From: Rhizobiales bacterium UBA697
Lineage (GTDB): Bacteria; Pseudomonadota; Alphaproteobacteria; Rhizobiales; Ancalomicrobiaceae
Length of the DNA: 21,118 nt
NCBI GenBank assembly: GCA_002298965.1
Contig: DBMN01000110.1
Span: 336-21,453, forward strand
Direction of reading: 5' to 3'
The notes under the pieces are model-generated. The model saw nothing but the letters and a program-made list of their open reading frames with translations, made no database searches and was not told the origin of the DNA. Of this stretch, positions 7,515 through 15,195 are shown in pieces. How positions within the stretch are numbered: position 1 is the first letter of the stretch; each line of letters opens with the position of its first letter. The translations under genes and the position numbers were made by a program.

Positions 7515-8942
7515 ATGGCCGCGACCGACAAGACCGATCTCTTCGCCCTTTCCGGCCTCGATCCGGAGGTGGCGCGGCGCATCACGAGCGCGGCGCTCGA
7601 CGGGGCAGACGACGGCGAGCTCTATGTCGAATATGCCCAGTCGGAGGCGCTGACCTTCGACAACGGCCGCCTCAAGGGCGCCTCCTTCAACACCTCTCAA
7701 GGCTTCGGCCTGCGCGCCGTCACCGGCGAGCTGACCGGCTTCGCCCATTCCGGCGAGATCTCGGAAGCCGCGCTGCGTCGCGCCGCCGATGCCGTCTCCG
7801 CCGTGCGCGGCGGTCGCGCCGGCACCTGGGCCGATGCGCCGAGCCTCACCAACACCCGCCTCTACACCGACGAGAACCCGATCGGCGCGCCGAGCTTCGA
7901 CGAGAAGGTGAAGCTGCTCGCCGAGATCGACGCCTATGCGCGGGCAGCCGACCCGCGCGTGCGTCAGGTCACCGCCTCGCTCGCCGCCACCTGGTCGGTG
8001 GTCGAGATCCTGCGGCCGGACGGATACCGCGTCCGTGACGTCCGCCCGCTCGTCCGCCTCAACGTCTCGGTGGTGACCGGCGACGGCGATCGGCAGGAGG
8101 CCGGTTCCCACGGTTTCGGCGGCCGCGAGGGCTTCGCCCGCTTCGTCTCGCCCGACCGCTGGCGCCATGCCGTCGACGAGGCGCTGCGCCAGTCGCTGGT
8201 CAATCTCTCGGCGGTGCCGGCGCCCGCCGGGACCTTCGACGTGGTCCTCGGCCCCGGCTGGACCGGCGTGCTGCTGCACGAGGCGGTCGGCCACGGTCTC
8301 GAGGGCGACTTCAACCGCAAGAAGACCTCGGCCTTCGCCGGCCTGATGGGCGAACGCGTCGCGGCACCCGGCGTGACGATCGTCGACGACGGCACGCTGC
8401 CCAACCTGCGCGGTTCGCTCTCCTTCGACGACGAGGGAACGCCGACGTCGTCGACCACGCTGATCGAGGACGGCATCCTCGTCGGCTACATGCAGGACCG
8501 CCAGAACGCCCGCCTGATGGGTGTCGCCCCCACCGGCAACGGCCGCCGCCAGTCCTATGCGCACCAGCCGCAGGTACGCATGACGAATACATACATGAAG
8601 GCCGGCGAGATGGACCCGGCCGAGATCCTGTCGTCGGTGAAGGACGGCATCTATGCCGTCAACTTCGGCGGCGGTCAGGTCGACATCACCTCCGGCAAGT
8701 TCGTCTTCGAATGCACCGAGGCCTACCGCATCGAGGGCGGCAGGATCGGCCCGGCGGTCAAGGGCGCCATGCTGATCGGCAACGGCGCCGACGCGCTGAC
8801 CCGGGTCCGCATGATCGGCAACGACCTGATGCTCGACCCCGGCATCGGCACCTGCGGCAAGGGCGGCCAGGGCGTGCCGGTCGGCGTCGGTCAGCCGACG
8901 CTGCGCCTCGACGGCATCACCATCGGCGGCACGCGGGTCTGA
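7515..8942 (+). CDS. tldD: Metalloprotease TldD
   Basis: TldD is the catalytic half of the TldD-PmbA (TldE) heterodimeric zinc protease, which in E. coli degrades unfolded peptides and matures microcin B17 and acts on CcdA. The 475-residue length is typical. The zinc motif HEAVGH is at residues 255-260 (H255, E256, H260), followed by GLEGDFNRKKTS. The third-ligand cysteine matches C447 in DPGIGTCGKGGQG near the C-terminus. SxTTLIEDGILVGYMQD (about 312-328) is also characteristic. No zinc-binding residue appears lost. The partner gene pmbA is about 7 kb away on the minus strand, a split arrangement common in bacteria. Confidence 0.97.
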   Translation: MAATDKTDLFALSGLDPEVARRITSAALDGADDGELYVEYAQSEALTFDNGRLKGASFNTSQGFGLRAVTGELTGFAHSGEISEAALRRAADAVSAVRGGRAGTWADAPSLTNTRLYTDENPIGAPSFDEKVKLLAEIDAYARAADPRVRQVTASLAATWSVVEILRPDGYRVRDVRPLVRLNVSVVTGDGDRQEAGSHGFGGREGFARFVSPDRWRHAVDEALRQSLVNLSAVPAPAGTFDVVLGPGWTGVLLHEAVGHGLEGDFNRKKTSAFAGLMGERVAAPGVTIVDDGTLPNLRGSLSFDDEGTPTSSTTLIEDGILVGYMQDRQNARLMGVAPTGNGRRQSYAHQPQVRMTNTYMKAGEMDPAEILSSVKDGIYAVNFGGGQVDITSGKFVFECTEAYRIEGGRIGPAVKGAMLIGNGADALTRVRMIGNDLMLDPGIGTCGKGGQGVPVGVGQPTLRLDGITIGGTRV

Positions 8943-9031
8943 CCCGGAGGGCGGGTTCGTCGCGGGCCTCCCGATTGCCCCGAGATGATCCCGCCGTCGC
9001 CTTCTCGTCGCCACATCGGCTGGCCAGTCTT

Positions 9032-9063
9032 CCCCCGTCGGCACGTCGGCGGGGGTCTCGCTT
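9032..9063 (+). terminator. Possible weak terminator after tldD
   Basis: A 9-bp stem (9032-9040 CCCCCGTCG with 9047-9055 CGGCGGGGG, one T-G pair) with a 6-nt loop is followed by TCTCGCTT, only a poor T tract. It lies in the 161-bp gap between tldD and the antiporter gene, so it may terminate tldD or simply fold in the antiporter leader. Confidence 0.4.
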
Positions 9064-9103
9064 CGCGGTGCCGAAATCCGATCATTCTGCCGGGAGCGGG
9101 CTC

Positions 9104-10981
9104 ATGGCCGTCGACGCGGGCGTCGCGCGCATCGCCTCCACCATCCCTTTCGCCGCGCCGCTGATCCTGATCGGCGCGGCGATGGTGATGGTGCCGATCT
9201 TCAAGCGTCTCGGCCTCGGTTCGGTACTGGGCTATCTCGCCGCCGGCATTCTCGTCGGCCCGGCCGTCTTCGGCTTCTTCGACGACGCCGCCGAGATCAT
9301 GCACTACGCCGAACTCGGCATCGTGCTCTTCCTCTTCCTGATCGGCCTGTCGCTGAAGCCGTCGCGGCTGTGGGCGATGCGGCGCGACATCTTCGGCCTC
9401 GGCCTCGCCCAGATCGTGGCGACGGCGGCGGCGATCGCCGGCTTCGGCATCCTGATGTTCGATCTGCCGTGGAAGGGTGCGCTGGTCGCCGGCGCCGGCC
9501 TCGCGCTGTCGTCGACGGCGCTGGTGATGCAGCTGCTCGAGGAGAAGAACGAGACGCAGAGCGCCTTCGGCCGCAAGGCCTTCGCCATCCTGCTGATGCA
9601 GGATCTGGCGATCGTGCCGCTGCTGGCGCTGCTGCCGCTGCTCTCCCCCCAGCCGGTGCTCGGGGGCACCGGTTTCCTCCGCGCGCTCGTCGAGGTGCTC
9701 GGCGCCGTGGCCGTCGTCGTGGCGGTCGGCCGCTGGCTGCTCAATCCGCTCTTCCGCATGCTGGCGGCGGCCGGCGCCCGCGAGATCATGACGGCGGCGG
9801 CGCTCTTCGTGGTCATCGGGGCGGCGAGCCTCGTCTCGCTGGTCGGCCTGTCGATGGCGACGGGCGCCTTCCTCGCCGGCGTGATGCTGGCGGAATCGAA
9901 CTTCCGCAATCAGCTCCAGGTCGACATCGAACCCTTCCGCGGCCTGCTCCTCGGTCTGTTCTTCATGTCGGTCGGCATGACCATCGACGTCGGCGTGGTC
10001 GGCCGCTGGTGGGACCAGATGCTCGAGGGCCTCTTCGCCCTCGTCCTGGTCAAGATCGGCGTCCTGTGGGCGATCGCCCGCCTCGCCCGGGTGCCGCGGG
10101 TCGACGCCGTCCGCGTCGCCTTCGTGCTGGCCCAGGGCGGCGAGTTCGGCTTCGTGCTCTATTCCGCCGCGGTCGGCGCCGGCGTCATGCCGAAGGAGCT
10201 CGGCTCGGTACTGATCACCGTCGTCACCTTCTCGATGGCGTTGACGCCGCTGGTGGTCGCCGCCGGCAACGTCCTGCTCGGCCGCAAGAAGCCCGTGCCG
10301 GCGATGGAGGAGGACTACTCGCAGGCCGACGGCACGGTGGTGCTGATCGGTTTCGGGCGCTTCGGTCAGATCCTGTCGCAGATGCTGCTCGCCGAGGGCA
10401 TCGACCTGACGATCATCGACAAGGACCCGTCGATGATCCGCTCGGCCGGCCGTTTCGGCTTCCGCATCTTCTACGGCGACGGCACCCGCCTCGACGTGCT
10501 GCGCTCGGTCGGCGCGGATCGGGCCCGGGTGGTCGTCGTGGCGACCGAGAACCCGGCGGTCACCAACCGCATCGTCGAGCTGGTCAAGGCCGAGTTCCCG
10601 CTCGCCCGCGTCCATGCCCGCGCCTTCGACCGCGCCCATGCGCTCGAACTGCTCGATCGCAACGCCGACTTCCTGGTGCGCGAGACCTACGAATCGGCGG
10701 TTCTCGCCGGCCGCGAGACGCTCCAGGCCCTCGGCATCGACGCCGAGCGCGCCGCCGCGATCGAGGAGGACGTCCGCCGCCGCGACCTGACCCGGCTCGC
10801 CCTGCAGCAGACCGACGGCCTCTTCGCCGGTGCCGCCATGGTCCACCAGCGCACCCCGCCGCAGCCCGAACCGCTGGAGCCGCCGCGTCGGCCGGCGCGG
10901 GCGCTGTCGGAAGAGACCCGCGATGTCGCGGAGCCTGACGCGGTGTCGGAGCCCGAGACTCGTCTGGTCAGTGGTATTTGA
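9104..10981 (+). CDS. CPA2/Kef-type monovalent cation:proton antiporter with RCK domain
   Basis: The 625-residue inner-membrane protein has an N-terminal Na+/H+-exchanger domain of about a dozen helices (residues 15-395). Kef-like motifs include LGYLAAGILVGP (42-53), FLFLIGLSLKPSRLW (76-90), LLMQDLAIVPLLALLPL (163-179) and LAESNFRNQLQVDIEPFRGLLLGLFFMSVGM (262-292). A cytoplasmic TrkA-N/RCK domain starts near residue 411 with the Rossmann motif GFGRFGQ and IIDKDP. In E. coli, KefB and KefC are glutathione-gated K+ efflux systems; gating and ion specificity here are not determinable. The 70-residue C-terminal tail is acidic/proline-rich. The ATG at 9104 has GGGAG 7 nt upstream and begins just before the first helix; no Kef ancillary subunit gene (KefF/KefG) is adjacent. 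Confidence 0.93.
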   Translation: MAVDAGVARIASTIPFAAPLILIGAAMVMVPIFKRLGLGSVLGYLAAGILVGPAVFGFFDDAAEIMHYAELGIVLFLFLIGLSLKPSRLWAMRRDIFGLGLAQIVATAAAIAGFGILMFDLPWKGALVAGAGLALSSTALVMQLLEEKNETQSAFGRKAFAILLMQDLAIVPLLALLPLLSPQPVLGGTGFLRALVEVLGAVAVVVAVGRWLLNPLFRMLAAAGAREIMTAAALFVVIGAASLVSLVGLSMATGAFLAGVMLAESNFRNQLQVDIEPFRGLLLGLFFMSVGMTIDVGVVGRWWDQMLEGLFALVLVKIGVLWAIARLARVPRVDAVRVAFVLAQGGEFGFVLYSAAVGAGVMPKELGSVLITVVTFSMALTPLVVAAGNVLLGRKKPVPAMEEDYSQADGTVVLIGFGRFGQILSQMLLAEGIDLTIIDKDPSMIRSAGRFGFRIFYGDGTRLDVLRSVGADRARVVVVATENPAVTNRIVELVKAEFPLARVHARAFDRAHALELLDRNADFLVRETYESAVLAGRETLQALGIDAERAAAIEEDVRRRDLTRLALQQTDGLFAGAAMVHQRTPPQPEPLEPPRRPARALSEETRDVAEPDAVSEPETRLVSGI

Positions 10982-11014
10982 GCAACAGACCCCCGGTGAT
11001 TGCCCCTTCGTCGA

Positions 11015-11027
11015 CAAGGTTACCTTG
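11015..11027. promoter_or_regulatory. 13-bp palindrome upstream of small lipoprotein promoter
   Basis: CAAGGT-T-ACCTTG is a perfect 6-bp inverted repeat around one base, 18 bp upstream of the candidate -35 element. The position would suit an operator, but one such palindrome can occur by chance. Confidence 0.3.
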
Positions 11028-11044
11028 CGCGCGTCGATAGGGGA

Positions 11045-11072
11045 TTCACAGAGCGACCGAACGTGCTAGATT
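11045..11072 (+). promoter_or_regulatory. Candidate promoter of the 35-aa lipoprotein gene
   Basis: TTCACA (11045-11050) and TAGATT (11067-11072), 16 bp apart, lie 32 bp upstream of the ATG at 11105. The -10 is within GCTAGATTC, as at other candidate promoters in this window. The gene has its own terminator, consistent with a single-gene transcript. Confidence 0.5.
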
Positions 11073-11104
11073 CCGATTCGCAACACATTCCAGGGGGATT
11101 ACCC

Positions 11105-11212
11105 ATGAAGACCGTTCGTATCGTCGTTCTCGCCCTCGTCGCCGCTGCCGGCCTGTCCGTCGCCGGTTGCGCCAAGGCCCCGGCTCCGGCTCCGGCCGTC
11201 GTCAAGGGCTGA
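11105..11212 (+). CDS. Small lipoprotein, 35 aa
   Basis: The product is almost all signal peptide: MKTVRIVVLALVAAAG, then lipobox LSVAGC (Cys at residue 22), leaving a mature peptide of 14 residues, CAKAPAPAPAVVKG. Such tiny lipoproteins, comparable in design to entericidins and Lpp-like peptides, are recurrent in Rhizobiales; I know of no assigned function for this one. AGGGGGA lies 6 nt before the ATG. A candidate promoter upstream and a strong hairpin downstream make a compact single-gene unit. The gene would probably be missed by annotation with a length cut-off. Confidence 0.82.
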   Translation: MKTVRIVVLALVAAAGLSVAGCAKAPAPAPAVVKG

Positions 11213-11277
11213 TGCTCGTGGGCGAAACGGGTTCGGGCACTCGCCCGGCCCCGTGACGCGACGACATTGCTTTCGGA

Positions 11278-11311
11278 AGAGCGGTACCGGCGACGCCGGT
11301 GCCGCTCTTTT
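11278..11311 (+). terminator. Rho-independent terminator after the 35-aa lipoprotein gene
   Basis: Near-perfect 15-bp complementary arms (11278-11292 AGAGCGGTACCGGCG and 11294-11308 CGCCGGTGCCGCTCT, one wobble) form a long hairpin with a tiny loop, followed by TTTT (11308-11311). It starts 65 bp after the stop codon. Confidence 0.85.
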
Positions 11312-11391
11312 CGTTTCGGCGGCTCTCTTCGTCCATGCGGCCGGCGGATCGCGCCGCGCGGCCCACCGGCGGCGCTTCGCCGTCTCGAGAG

Positions 11392-11420
11392 GTGACGCGA
11401 CCGCGTCTTGCCGCTAGGAT
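11392..11420 (+). promoter_or_regulatory. Candidate promoter of the DUF2093 gene
   Basis: GTGACG (11392-11397) and TAGGAT (11415-11420) are separated by 17 bp and end 33 bp before the ATG at 11454. The -10 sits in GCTAGGATG, the same CTAG context as three other candidate promoters here. Confidence 0.5.
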
Positions 11421-11453
11421 GGGTCTTCGACTTCTCAGGACGCGACCACCGAC

Positions 11454-11675
11454 ATGAACCGTTTCGAGCCCTCCCGCCGCGGCGGCGAAGCCCAGATCCG
11501 TTACCTCGACGGCGATTTCCAGATCATCTCCAACGGTTCCCACGTCGTCTGCGCCGTGACCGGGGCGACGATCCCGCTCGACGAGCTGCGCTACTGGAAC
11601 GTCGATCGCCAGGAGCCCTACGTCGACGCCGAGGCCTCGCTGCGTCGTCACCTGCAGATCGCCGGCCGCAGCTGA
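11454..11675 (+). CDS. DUF2093 family protein
   Basis: The 73-residue cytosolic protein matches the DUF2093 pattern from start to end: MNRFEPSRRGGEAQIRYLDGDF at the N-terminus, then CAVTGATIPLDELRYWNVDRQEPYVDAEASLRRHL. A single Cys (C33) sits in CAVTG. The function is unknown. In Rhizobiales the gene commonly lies tail to tail with lpxK, as here, with only 13 bp between the stop codons, so the two transcripts must end in, or read through into, each other's gene. Confidence 0.9.
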   Translation: MNRFEPSRRGGEAQIRYLDGDFQIISNGSHVVCAVTGATIPLDELRYWNVDRQEPYVDAEASLRRHLQIAGRS

Positions 11676-11688
11676 GGCCGCGCAACCG

Positions 11689-12720
11689 TCAGCGCGTCGG
11701 TGAACCGGCCGGGCCGAGCGCCGCGGCGATCAGATGCGCCAGCCGCATCTCGTCGTCGAAGACGAGGCCGATCTCCACCACCCGGATCTTCGCGGCGAGC
11801 CGTGCCAGCGGCCCCTGGCCGCGCACCAGCCTGACCGCGTCCTTGGCCGTGGTGGCGAGATCGCCGTCGACGGCGGTGGCGCGGCGGATCAGGTCGGCCG
11901 CCTCCTCGCCGGTGAAGACGTGATGATCGGGGAAGGCGACGAAGTCGGCGACCAGCGCGCCGCAGGCCTCGAGCGTTGCGGCGAACTTGGCCGGCCGGCC
12001 GATGCCGGCGAAACCGACGATGCGTCGACCCTTGACCACTTCCGGATTGCGCGCCGCGAGCCGCGCCGTCAGGACCGGAATGCCGGCCTCCGTCGCGCCG
12101 GCGATCAGCCCCTCGGTGGTCGGGTGGATGCCCTCGCCGTTGTCGACGACGATCAGCGCGTCGGTCCGGGCGAACTGCACCTCGAGCGGCGCGCGGAGCG
12201 GCCCCGCCGGCATCACCCGGGCATTGCCGAGGCCGGAGGCGCGATCGACCACCACCAGCGACAGATCCTTGGCGAGCCGCGGGTTCTGGAAGCCGTCGTC
12301 GAGGATGACCAGGCTCGCCCCCGCCCGCTCCGCCTCGCGCGCGCCGGCCAGACGATCGCGGGCGACGATCGTCGGGGCGACGCGGGCATGCAGCAGCGCC
12401 TCGTCGCCGACGTCGCCGGCGCCGTGGCGGGCGAGATCGACCAGGATCGGGCCGCGTTCACGTCCGCCGTAGCCGCGGGTGACGACGAAGGGCGCGAGAC
12501 CCGCCTCGCGCGTCAGGCGGACGATGTGGTCGACCGTCGGCGTCTTGCCGGCGCCGCCGACCGTGTAGTTGCCGACCGCGATCACCGGAATGCCGACCCG
12601 GCCGACCGGCGGCCGCATCATGCGTGCGCCGGTGATCGCACCGTAGAGGGCGGCGAGCGGCGTCAGCACCCGTGTCAGCGCGCAGTCTTCGGCCCAGATC
12701 CGCGCGTGCCAACGGTTCAT
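11689..12720 (-). CDS. lpxK: Tetraacyldisaccharide 4'-kinase
   Basis: LpxK phosphorylates the 4' position of the tetraacyldisaccharide-1-phosphate intermediate to give lipid IVA, the sixth step of lipid A synthesis at the inner membrane. The 343-residue protein has an N-terminal membrane-associating segment, the Walker A loop in VGNYTVGGAGKTPTV (residues 49-63), TRGYGGR (81-87), and the ILDDGFQNPRL motif with D141/D142. The C-terminal part has GFAGIGRPAKF, FPDHHVF and the TAKDAVRL motif. The ATG at 12720 overlaps the waaA TGA (ATGA), so translation is probably coupled. Last gene of the minus-strand envelope block. Confidence 0.97.
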   Translation of the reverse strand: MNRWHARIWAEDCALTRVLTPLAALYGAITGARMMRPPVGRVGIPVIAVGNYTVGGAGKTPTVDHIVRLTREAGLAPFVVTRGYGGRERGPILVDLARHGAGDVGDEALLHARVAPTIVARDRLAGAREAERAGASLVILDDGFQNPRLAKDLSLVVVDRASGLGNARVMPAGPLRAPLEVQFARTDALIVVDNGEGIHPTTEGLIAGATEAGIPVLTARLAARNPEVVKGRRIVGFAGIGRPAKFAATLEACGALVADFVAFPDHHVFTGEEAADLIRRATAVDGDLATTAKDAVRLVRGQGPLARLAAKIRVVEIGLVFDDEMRLAHLIAAALGPAGSPTR

Positions 12721-14018
12721 GCCGCCGGCTCCCGTTTCCGCGCCGCCTCGAGCACCGGCGCCAGCGCGTCGAGCGTGCGGCCGAGCGCGCCGGTCGACCG
12801 GTCGACGACCGAGCGCGCGGCGCCGGCGATGGTCTCGCGATGCTCGCGTGTCGCCTGGAGGTCGAGGATCGCGGCGGCGAGATCGGCCGCCCCGTCGATC
12901 GTCACGGCACCGCCGCAGGCGTCGAGATCGGCATAGATTTCCGCGAAATTGTGGGTCGACGGCCCGTGCAGCACGACACAGTCGAGCCGCGCCGGCTCGA
13001 TCGGGTTCTGCCCGCCGCGCGGCGTCACCGAACCGCCGACGAAGGCCATCGGCGCCAGCCGGTAGACGAGGCCCATCTCGCCGATCGTGTCGGCGAGATA
13101 GATGTCGGTGCCGGGCCCCGGCAGCTCGCCGCGCGAGCGCGAGGCGACCGCCAGACCGAGATCGGCGAGATCGGTCCTGAGCGCGTCGCCGCGTTCGGGA
13201 TGGCGCGGCGCGATCACCGTGAGGATGCGCGGCAGACGCTGGCGGACGATGCGATGCGCCTCCGCCGCCATCAGTTCCTCGCCCGGATGGGTCGAGGCCG
13301 CGGCCCAGGTCGGGCGTTGGCCGATCACCCCCATGAGGCGCGCCAGCTCGCGCGGGTCGTGGCCGAGCGCGGCGCCGTCGAACTTGAGATTGCCGGTGAC
13401 GACCGTCTGGTCGACGCCGAGGGCCTTCAGCCGTTCGGCGTCGCCCTCGCCCTGCGCCAGCGCGCCGTCGAGCCGGCCGAACAGCGCCCGCGCGATGCCG
13501 TCGAGCCGCGCCCAGCGGCGATGCGAACGCTCCGACATGCGGGCGTTGACCAGCACCAGCGGGATGCCGCGCCGCCGCAGCCGATCGACCGTCGCCGGCC
13601 AGATCTCGGATTCGACGAAGAGCGCCGCGCCGGGGCGCCAGTGATCGAGGAAGCGGTCGATGTTGACGTCGACGTCGAGCGGCACGAACTGGTGGATGGC
13701 GCCGACCGGCAGGCGGTCGGCGGCGATCCGCGCCGAGGTCACGGTACCGGTCGTCGTCAGCACGACGAAGCCTTCCTGGGTCAGCCGCTCGACCAGCGGC
13801 AGCACGGCGACGGTCTCGCCGACGCTCGCGGCGTGGACCCACACCAGCGGTCCGCAGGGGCGCCGGCGTCGCGGACTGCCGAGCCGCTCGTGGCGGCGCG
13901 AGCGGTCTTCCTTGCCGTGGCGGGCGCGCCATTCCAGCACCAGCCCGAGCCCCGGCCGCAGGATACGGCCGGTCGCACGGTAGAGCGTCAAGGCGGCTTC
14001 GCCCAGCATGTCAGGCAT
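12717..14018 (-). CDS. waaA: 3-deoxy-D-manno-octulosonic acid (Kdo) transferase
   Basis: WaaA (KdtA) is a membrane-anchored GT-B glycosyltransferase that adds Kdo to lipid IVA from CMP-Kdo. The 433-residue product has HAASVGE at 62-68 with the catalytic Glu (E68). It also has ALFVESEIWP, the LVNARMSERS segment, and the C-terminal CMP-Kdo-binding region with ADTIGEMGLVY, FVGGSVTPRGGQNPIEPA and GPSTHNF. I chose the ATG at 14018 because GGAGG lies 5 nt upstream; a second ATG at 14009 is possible. The start overlaps the DUF374 gene by 8 bp. Whether it is mono- or bifunctional cannot be read from the sequence. Confidence 0.97.
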   Translation of the reverse strand: MPDMLGEAALTLYRATGRILRPGLGLVLEWRARHGKEDRSRRHERLGSPRRRRPCGPLVWVHAASVGETVAVLPLVERLTQEGFVVLTTTGTVTSARIAADRLPVGAIHQFVPLDVDVNIDRFLDHWRPGAALFVESEIWPATVDRLRRRGIPLVLVNARMSERSHRRWARLDGIARALFGRLDGALAQGEGDAERLKALGVDQTVVTGNLKFDGAALGHDPRELARLMGVIGQRPTWAAASTHPGEELMAAEAHRIVRQRLPRILTVIAPRHPERGDALRTDLADLGLAVASRSRGELPGPGTDIYLADTIGEMGLVYRLAPMAFVGGSVTPRGGQNPIEPARLDCVVLHGPSTHNFAEIYADLDACGGAVTIDGAADLAAAILDLQATREHRETIAGAARSVVDRSTGALGRTLDALAPVLEAARKREPAA

Positions 14019-14706
14019 CCTTGCCTCCGGCGATCTCGTAGGCGCGGCGGAAGAGGCGATCGAGTGTCTCGCCGAGTTCGCGACGTATGGTCTCGATCGT
14101 CGCCTCGTCGGCATCTTCGGGAACGTCGATCGGTTCGCCGAACACGACCACGAACCGTCCGAACGGCAAATTGAAGGCGGCGCGGTCCCAAGAGCGCATC
14201 CGCATGCGTCGCGAGGTGACGGCGGCGATCGGAAGGATCGGCGCGCCGGAGCGCCGGGCGATCTGCACGATACCCTCGCCCGCCACCTTGCCGACCTTCG
14301 GCACGTCGGCGGTGATGGTGATGGCATAGCCCTCGCGCAGCATGCGGACCGCCTCGACGAAGCCGCGCACCCCGCCGCGCCGTGCGATTTCCGCGCCGTC
14401 GCGCCCGCCGGAGGCGCGGATCGTCGCCGCGCCGAGCTTCTCGGCCACCAGCGCGTTGAGGTCGCCGTCGCGCGAACGCGAGATCATCGCCGCGAGTTTC
14501 CACGTCTTCGTCGACGCGACGAAGGGGAACATGAAGTGCTCGCCGTGCCAGGTGGTGGCGATCAGGCCGCGCGGTTCGATCCGCTCGAAGAAGTCGGCGG
14601 GTTCCTGGATGCGGCGGCAGGTGCGGTTCACGAGACGGAAATAGGCGGCGATGAAGCCGGCGACGAAGCGGCGGAAGGCCGGCTTCTCGACGAGTTTCTT
14701 CAGCAT
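14011..14706 (-). CDS. DUF374 lysophospholipid acyltransferase-like protein
   Basis: The 231-residue protein belongs to the DUF374 branch of the LPLAT acyltransferase superfamily. It has an N-terminal hydrophobic stretch, then TTWHGEHFMFPF (H54, the probable catalytic His), SRSRDGD (77-83) in place of the usual Asp of HX4D, ASGGRDG, and ITADVPKVGKVAGEGIVQIARRSGAPILPI (130-160). DUF374 includes LpxJ of Helicobacter/Campylobacter, a lipid A secondary acyltransferase. Here the gene directly precedes waaA and lpxK, so acylation of lipid A or a related envelope lipid is a reasonable inference, but the acyl donor and acceptor are unknown. GGGAG is about 8 nt before the ATG. Confidence 0.9.
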   Translation of the reverse strand: MLKKLVEKPAFRRFVAGFIAAYFRLVNRTCRRIQEPADFFERIEPRGLIATTWHGEHFMFPFVASTKTWKLAAMISRSRDGDLNALVAEKLGAATIRASGGRDGAEIARRGGVRGFVEAVRMLREGYAITITADVPKVGKVAGEGIVQIARRSGAPILPIAAVTSRRMRMRSWDRAAFNLPFGRFVVVFGEPIDVPEDADEATIETIRRELGETLDRLFRRAYEIAGGKDA

Positions 14707-14800
14707 GCCGACGCTCCCGGTTCACCCGGCCGAGCGGGTGCGAGCATGCTTCTCGTCACGGCGATCGGCGTCGCCGTGGTCATGTCGCGCATCATCGCTG

Positions 14801-14818
14801 GAATTCGCCCCCGAATTC
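14801..14818. repeat. Short inverted repeat in the DUF374 / DUF4170 spacer
   Basis: GAATTCG (14801-14807) and CGAATTC (14812-14818) form a perfect 7-bp inverted repeat around CCCC. It sits in the 196-bp gap between the DUF4170 stop and the DUF374 start. There is no T tract on the minus strand, so it does not look like a terminator; an operator or nothing at all are the alternatives. Confidence 0.45.
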
Positions 14819-14902
14819 GATTTCGGAGAGACTCCATAACGCCGATCTCTCGTCGCGTCATCCTCGGCATTCCAACAAGGTGCCGCTGCGACGAAATGCC
14901 GA

Positions 14903-15139
14903 TCAGTGCTGGTGATCCGGGTCGAGCAGGCGGTGAAGGTGGACGATGAAGTAGCGCATGTGCGCATTGTCGACCGTCGATTGTGCCTTGGCCTTCCACG
15001 CGGTCTTGGCCGACTCGTAGTCGGGGAAGAGACCGACGAGATCGACCTTGGAGAGATCGCGGAATTCATGCCCGTCGAGGTTCTCGAGTTCGCCGCCGAG
15101 AACGAGGTGGGGCAGGGACTTCTTGGGTTTCGCGCTCAT
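14903..15139 (-). CDS. DUF4170 family protein
   Basis: The 78-residue cytosolic protein contains the DUF4170 core: LVLGGELENLDGHEFRDLSKVDLVGLFPDYESAKTAWKAKAQSTVDNAHMRYFIVHLHRLLDP. The function is unknown. In Rhizobiales it is regularly encoded between the CysQ-like phosphatase and the DUF374 acyltransferase, as here. The arrangement YESAKTAWKAKAQ resembles small fold-back alpha/beta domains, but I would not assign an activity. It lies 56 bp after the phosphatase gene; the 196-bp gap that follows is the largest within the minus-strand block. Confidence 0.88.
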   Translation of the reverse strand: MSAKPKKSLPHLVLGGELENLDGHEFRDLSKVDLVGLFPDYESAKTAWKAKAQSTVDNAHMRYFIVHLHRLLDPDHQH

Positions 15140-15195
15140 GTCGATCTACCGAACCGGAGGTGGGCCGAGCCCCGGCGTCGCGCCGACTGGATCGC

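Noticed and set aside
7299..9044. 581-codon minus-strand frame opposite tldD
   Set aside because: No recognisable family and biased composition; tldD on the plus strand has all catalytic motifs.
7515..10981. tldD and the antiporter as a functional operon
   Set aside because: They are separated by 161 bp with a possible hairpin and have unrelated roles; adjacency alone does not support a shared function.
8891..11017. 708-codon minus-strand frame opposite the antiporter gene
   Set aside because: Translation is Glu/Asp/His/Arg/Gln-rich without domains, and the plus strand encodes a clear CPA2 antiporter.
12721..13932. Fusion-like 5' extension of the lpxK frame across waaA
   Set aside because: The frame is open only because of GC bias; LpxK begins at 12720 with an ATGA overlap and waaA occupies the upstream DNA.
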